A stretch of 64,000 bases of DNA from Alicyclobacillus sp. ALC3 (GTDB lineage Bacteria > Bacillota > Bacilli > Alicyclobacillales > Alicyclobacillaceae), in contig NZ_CP066784.1 of assembly GCF_028751195.1 (NCBI RefSeq), positions 2,914,001 through 2,978,000 of the forward strand, in the 5' to 3' direction. Both the position numbers and the translations under genes were made by a program. Numbering within the stretch: the first letter of the stretch is position 1; each line of letters begins with the position of its first letter. The notes beneath the pieces are model-generated. The model saw only the letters and a list, made by a program, of their open reading frames with translations, was not told the DNA's origin and ran no database searches. Below, in pieces: positions 60,367 through 64,000 of the stretch.

Positions 60367-60638
60367 TAGCCACTCCTCCTGCCTGAAGAGATGATTCGAC
60401 TCCGCAACAAATCGCGGTAGATCGTCGACATAACAATGCGACATACGCCTTCTTCAGATTCGACACGACCCGGCAAAATCCTCTCTCTGCAGCAAAAATT
60501 CGTGGCTTCAATCAATCGGATTAGCTGCGTGACGCAGTCCTTTCGTAGAAGCCGGGACGACCGCTGCTTGTGACCTTTTGGGACTGTTCGTCAATCCTGA
60601 TATCATAGAGGGAAATCAAGCCATCGGAGGGAATGCGC

Positions 60639-62363
60639 GTGTGGCTCTTGACCGGTGCCAACGGCTATTGCTTTGACCATGAGAACACGCGCTTTGACGC
60701 TGTGGTTGTAGATGGGGCGTCAATTGCTGCGGTCGGAACAGCGACTGAGCTGCGCCTGCAGTTTGCCGGCCACATCGAGAGAACGCTCGATGTCGGCGGT
60801 GCAACGGTCATACCAGGGCTCGTCGACAGCCACTTGCATGTTGCCGCGCTTGGAGAGCAGTCTCTCGCACTCGACCTCACCGGAGTCGGGAGTCGCGGTG
60901 AACTGCTTGCGCGGGTGACTCGCCATGCTAGCAAACTCGCACCGGGAGCATGGGTGCAGGGCAGTGGATGGGACGACAACCGCATGCAAGGCGGTGTGCC
61001 GACGATCGACGAACTTGATCACGCTGCGGGCGGCCGGCCGGTTCTTCTCACGCGAGTGTGTCGACACGCCTACCTCGCCAATCGTGTGGCGTTCGAACGG
61101 GCTGGTCTGTCGGCCAGTTTACCCGATCCCGTTGATGGCAGGTACGGCCGCGACGCCTCAGGGAAATTGAACGGTTGGGTGTACGAAAACGCTGCACGCC
61201 CGTTCCTTCGCGCCATTCCCAGTTGGACCGAAGTGGACTGGGAGCACGCGCTTGAGGTGGGAATGCGTTCAGCGCTTGCCGTCGGCGTCACGGCCGTACA
61301 CACAGACGACACGCGCAACCTCGGCGGATTCGCGCCTACGTGGCGCCTGTACCGTCGTCTGCTTGAGCGAGGCGTTAGGCTTCGTGTGCATGAATTGGTC
61401 GACTGGCATGTTCTGTCCGAGGCCCGCATGGTGCTGCTAGGCGGCGAGGGGCACACAACCGCCGCGCAAGCGCACGACACACGCCAGCGCAGCGGGCAGA
61501 CCGGCAGCTCGAGCGAGGGCTTGACGCACAACGGCGGCATGCGCTTGAGCGGTCGAAACGACCTTGACCTCGCGGACTGGCTGGAAGTGGGCGCAGCGAA
61601 GTTGTTCTCTGACGGCGCGTTCGGCGGTCGCACTGCTTGGCTGTCCGCCCCATACAGCGATGCCTCAGAGACCGCTGGCACGCCGATGTACACCGTCGAG
61701 GAACTGACCGAGCGGGTGCAACAGGCACGCCGCCTCGGGTTTCCGGTCGCGATCCACTGCATTGGCGACGCCGCGCTCGACGCGGTCTTGACTGCACTGG
61801 AGCGGGCTGGCAGGCCCACTAGGGCGATCACGCCCGTCGCCCGCGACCGGATCATCCATGCGGAACTTGTCCGGCCCGACCTGTTGCACAGGATGGCGAG
61901 GCTTGGCGAGAGTGCCGTGATTGATGTGCAGCCGCGGTTTGTGCCAAGCGACTTTCCCTGGGTGGCAGACCGGCTTGGCCCAGAGCGGGCGGCTTCTGTC
62001 GGCGCGTGGCGCACCATGCGTGCGCGCGGGCTACACTTGGCTGGCGGGTCGGACGCGCCGATTGAGCCCGTCTCGCCGCTCCTTGGCGTGCATGCAGCTG
62101 TGACGAGGCGACAGCCTGACGGAACTGAACCGGGTTACAACTTGGCGGAAGCATTGACACCTGTTGAGGCAATTCAACTGTTTACGTCCGATGCATGCTT
62201 TGCGAACGGTTCGGAAGGCCGCAAGGGCCGAATTGTTGCGGGCACTCTCGCCGATTTTACCGTGATCGACCGAGATGTGGTCGAACCGCGACACCCGGAC
62301 GACATCCGCGACGCCAAAGTCCTTCGCACCATCGTCGGCGGCGAGACGGCGTTCGAAGTGTAG
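60639..62363 (+). CDS. YtcJ-like metal-dependent amidohydrolase
   Basis: This 574-residue protein of the amidohydrolase_3 type (YtcJ/LAF3) shows the metal motif IPGLVDSHLHVAALGEQSLA (about 60-75), the WVQGSGWDDNRM region, KLFSDGAFGGRTAWLSAPYS (modified Lys region), IHCIGDAALD (His) and LAGGSDAPIEP (Asp). Substrate unknown; N-formyl/N-acyl amides are usual. GTG 60639 lies 7 nt after GGAGGG, while ATG 60633 almost touches it. A run of about 30 hydrophilic residues near 285 looks like a family-variable insert. Confidence 0.82.
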   Translation: MWLLTGANGYCFDHENTRFDAVVVDGASIAAVGTATELRLQFAGHIERTLDVGGATVIPGLVDSHLHVAALGEQSLALDLTGVGSRGELLARVTRHASKLAPGAWVQGSGWDDNRMQGGVPTIDELDHAAGGRPVLLTRVCRHAYLANRVAFERAGLSASLPDPVDGRYGRDASGKLNGWVYENAARPFLRAIPSWTEVDWEHALEVGMRSALAVGVTAVHTDDTRNLGGFAPTWRLYRRLLERGVRLRVHELVDWHVLSEARMVLLGGEGHTTAAQAHDTRQRSGQTGSSSEGLTHNGGMRLSGRNDLDLADWLEVGAAKLFSDGAFGGRTAWLSAPYSDASETAGTPMYTVEELTERVQQARRLGFPVAIHCIGDAALDAVLTALERAGRPTRAITPVARDRIIHAELVRPDLLHRMARLGESAVIDVQPRFVPSDFPWVADRLGPERAASVGAWRTMRARGLHLAGGSDAPIEPVSPLLGVHAAVTRRQPDGTEPGYNLAEALTPVEAIQLFTSDACFANGSEGRKGRIVAGTLADFTVIDRDVVEPRHPDDIRDAKVLRTIVGGETAFEV

Positions 62364-62396
62364 AGCGTTCCACGCCAGAGGTTTTCCAGCGTCGCT

Positions 62397-62444
62397 GTAT
62401 CGAGACGTAGGTGTATCGAGACATAGGTGTACCGAGACGTAGCG
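62397..62444. repeat. 16-bp tandem repeat, 3 copies
   Basis: GTATCGAGACGTAGGT and two near copies lie between the amidohydrolase stop and thiL. Confidence 0.9.
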
Positions 62445-62471
62445 GTTTCAACCGTAGAGGAGGTCTGGCCT

Positions 62472-63668
62472 GTGGCACAACTAGGCGGGCTCGAAGAGTT
62501 TGGGCTAATCGCGCATTTGACTGACTGCTACCGTTCCCGGTTGCAGACTCGCACACAGAGCAGTGGCGCCGAGGCTCTGCCAGTTGCTGGCGAGGTGCCA
62601 GGCGTTCGCGTCGACATCGGCGACGACGCGGCCGTGTTGACAGTCAGTTCGGGCGAAGACCTCGTCTTGACGACAGACACGATGGTGGAAGGCGTGCACT
62701 TCCTGCCGGAAACGATGGATTGGTCGGATGTGGGCTACAAGGCGGTCGCAGCATCGGTCAGTGACGTGGCGGCGATGGGCGGGAGGGCGCGGCATGTGGT
62801 GCTCGCCATCGCCATCCCGGAACATGTAGAACTCGCATCGCTCGAGGCACTTTACGAGGGCGTGGCAGACGTCTGTGCAGACACTGGCTGTCGGCTCGTC
62901 GGCGGCGACGTAGTCGGTACGAGCGGACCGTTTGTCGTCACGAGCACCGTCCAAGGCGTCGTCGCAGCCGGGCAGGCCGTTTTGCGCAGCGGGGCGCAGC
63001 CAGGGGACGTGGTGTTTGTGACCGGTACAGTCGGCGACTCCGGGGCCGGACTCGCGCTGCAGCAGCCAACTGTCAGTCAAGAGGCGGCCAACCGCATGAT
63101 GCCAAACCGGCCGACTGCGGGCGTGACGTCCGCCAACACCGCGCACACCCCCGGGATGGACGTGCCGCGGACGATGCCCTCCTATGTGCCTGCAGACGAG
63201 GCGTACGCGTTGCGCCAGCGTCACCGCAGACCACGGCCGCAAGTGGAGGCTGGCCCTATTCTGCTCGAGAGCGGTGCGACGTCCATGGACGACATCAGCG
63301 ATGGACTAGCGAGTGAACTCAACGAGATCGCGAAGGCTAGCGGCGTCCGCTTGCGCATCGAAGCGGCGCGCGTCCCGCTCTCGCCCGCGGTGCAAAACTT
63401 CGCCCGCGGCAGGCGGGAAGACCCACTGACCTACGCGTGGTACGGCGGTGAGGACTATCAATTGGTTGGCACAGCCCCGCCGTTCGCGTTTGCGCGCATT
63501 CTCGCGCGCTTTGACGGGGTGGGTGTCCGCGTTACGCAGATCGGTCGTGTGGAACCGGGGGATGGCGAAGTCGTCGCTGTTTTGCCAAACGGGATCATCG
63601 ACCTCGTGGAAGCGAGAGGGTACAATCACTTTAAGGAATCGCGCGGGAACGGGCCGTTGCAGCCGTGA
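62472..63668 (+). CDS. thiL: Thiamine-monophosphate kinase
   Basis: It phosphorylates thiamine monophosphate to thiamine pyrophosphate. The protein shows GDDAAVL, TTDTMVEGVHFLPETMDWSD, VSDVAAMGGRARHVVLAIAI, GDVVGTSGPFVVTSTV and DDISDGLASELNEIAKASGV as in PurM-like kinases. At 398 residues it is about 70 longer than the usual 320-330, with extra sequence at about 20-50 and about 210-250 (Pro/Thr/Ala-rich). GTG 62472 follows GAGGAGG by 8 nt. It precedes tsaE as in Bacillus. Confidence 0.92.
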   Translation: MAQLGGLEEFGLIAHLTDCYRSRLQTRTQSSGAEALPVAGEVPGVRVDIGDDAAVLTVSSGEDLVLTTDTMVEGVHFLPETMDWSDVGYKAVAASVSDVAAMGGRARHVVLAIAIPEHVELASLEALYEGVADVCADTGCRLVGGDVVGTSGPFVVTSTVQGVVAAGQAVLRSGAQPGDVVFVTGTVGDSGAGLALQQPTVSQEAANRMMPNRPTAGVTSANTAHTPGMDVPRTMPSYVPADEAYALRQRHRRPRPQVEAGPILLESGATSMDDISDGLASELNEIAKASGVRLRIEAARVPLSPAVQNFARGRREDPLTYAWYGGEDYQLVGTAPPFAFARILARFDGVGVRVTQIGRVEPGDGEVVAVLPNGIIDLVEARGYNHFKESRGNGPLQP

Positions 63669-63731
63669 CGTGACGGCGGCGCTGAACAGGTCCGGTCCGA
63701 AGGGCGCGCGGGCGAGGGGTTTTGCGGACCG

Positions 63732-64000
63732 ATGGTGAATCAGATGTCGATTTCCACATACTCGGGAGCACAGACCAGAAAGCTCGGCGCAGCGCTCGGA
63801 GCGCTGCTTGAGGCTGGCGATGTGGTGCTGCTCTACGGCGAGCTTGGGTCTGGCAAGACGACGTTTGCGCAAGGGGTCGCGTCTGGCCTTGGGATTGCGG
63901 GAGATGTGACGAGCCCGACGTTTACGCTGCTGACGGAGTACGAAGGTGGACGCATGCCACTCCTGCATGCGGACCTCTACCGACTCGACGGCGATCACGA
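63732..64000 (+). CDS. tsaE: tRNA threonylcarbamoyladenosine ATPase TsaE, N-terminal part
   Basis: The window ends inside this gene; 89 codons are visible. The Walker A motif LLYGELGSGKTTFAQGVASG and SPTFTLLTEYEGG are those of TsaE, an ATPase that helps TsaB-TsaD make t6A37 in tRNAs. The best start is ATG 63732; GTG 63735 or ATG 63744 are possible, since GAGGGG lies 12 nt upstream. It follows thiL by 63 bp. Confidence 0.92.
   Translation, partial: MVNQMSISTYSGAQTRKLGAALGALLEAGDVVLLYGELGSGKTTFAQGVASGLGIAGDVTSPTFTLLTEYEGGRMPLLHADLYRLDGDH

Overview
The window looks like a chromosomal stretch from a spore-forming, moderately GC-rich Firmicute, most like Alicyclobacillaceae (an inference from gene content, not a database match). 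Supporting signs are the Bacillus-type order acpS - (nnrD) - ydcC - alr - ndoAI - ndoA, a soluble PAS histidine kinase of the sporulation phosphorelay type, a YaaH-like GH18 spore-cortex hydrolase, YpmS, YusF, DUF1659/DUF2922/DUF1450 small proteins, strong AGGAGG ribosome sites and very frequent GTG/TTG starts. No rRNA, tRNA, transposase, integrase, prophage or CRISPR array was recognised.

Layout. 1-5 kb: the 3' end of a methylmalonate-semialdehyde dehydrogenase gene, then histidine-degradation genes hutU-hutI-hutG on the minus strand. 5.2-7 kb: a PD-(D/E)XK-like/winged-helix protein followed at once by a 24-copy palindromic array. 7-16 kb: FMN reductase, YpmS, an amino-acid permease, a BrkB-like protein, an ECF sigma/anti-sigma/membrane-effector operon, DedA and P5C dehydrogenase. 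16-25 kb: TPR protein, GH18 hydrolase, lipoprotein cyclophilin, cysK, a cardiolipin-synthase-type phospholipase D protein and a CPA2 antiporter. 26-30.7 kb: acyl-CoA synthetase plus MFS transporter diverging from an HtrA protease. 30.8-37 kb: two NlpC/P60 wall proteins, argJ, a low-complexity exported protein and an orphan histidine kinase, then a second (17-copy) palindromic array. 38-48.5 kb: aceA, thioredoxin-like protein, thrC-thrB, a Toprim protein, a ferritin-like/VIT1 fusion, map, an EmrB-type exporter and a tandem DUF190 protein. 48.6-57 kb: the acpS to ndoA block, ahcY, a peptidase C26 protein and small conserved proteins. 57-59 kb: a second DedA and a third array of 71-bp units, each with two palindromes. 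59-64 kb: CwlO-like P60 protein, amidohydrolase, thiL and the start of tsaE.

Working together: hutUIG carries urocanate to glutamate, and P5C dehydrogenase also feeds glutamate. thrC-thrB and argJ are isolated biosynthetic genes. aceA implies a glyoxylate shunt. Several secreted wall hydrolases, the PPIase lipoprotein and HtrA form an envelope maintenance set.

The least explained feature is the repeat content. Three large arrays and one solitary element are built around near-palindromes with a shared core (G-n-CAAATTG-n-C or its CAAAATG variant). Arrays 1 and 2 repeat every 41 bp, and array 3 alternates 29 and 42 bp. Two of the arrays and the solitary copy lie between convergent gene ends. 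In array 3 the asymmetric centre of one palindrome occurs in both orientations. Short tandem duplications also start at or just after several stop codons (kefB-like, htrA-like, ndoA).
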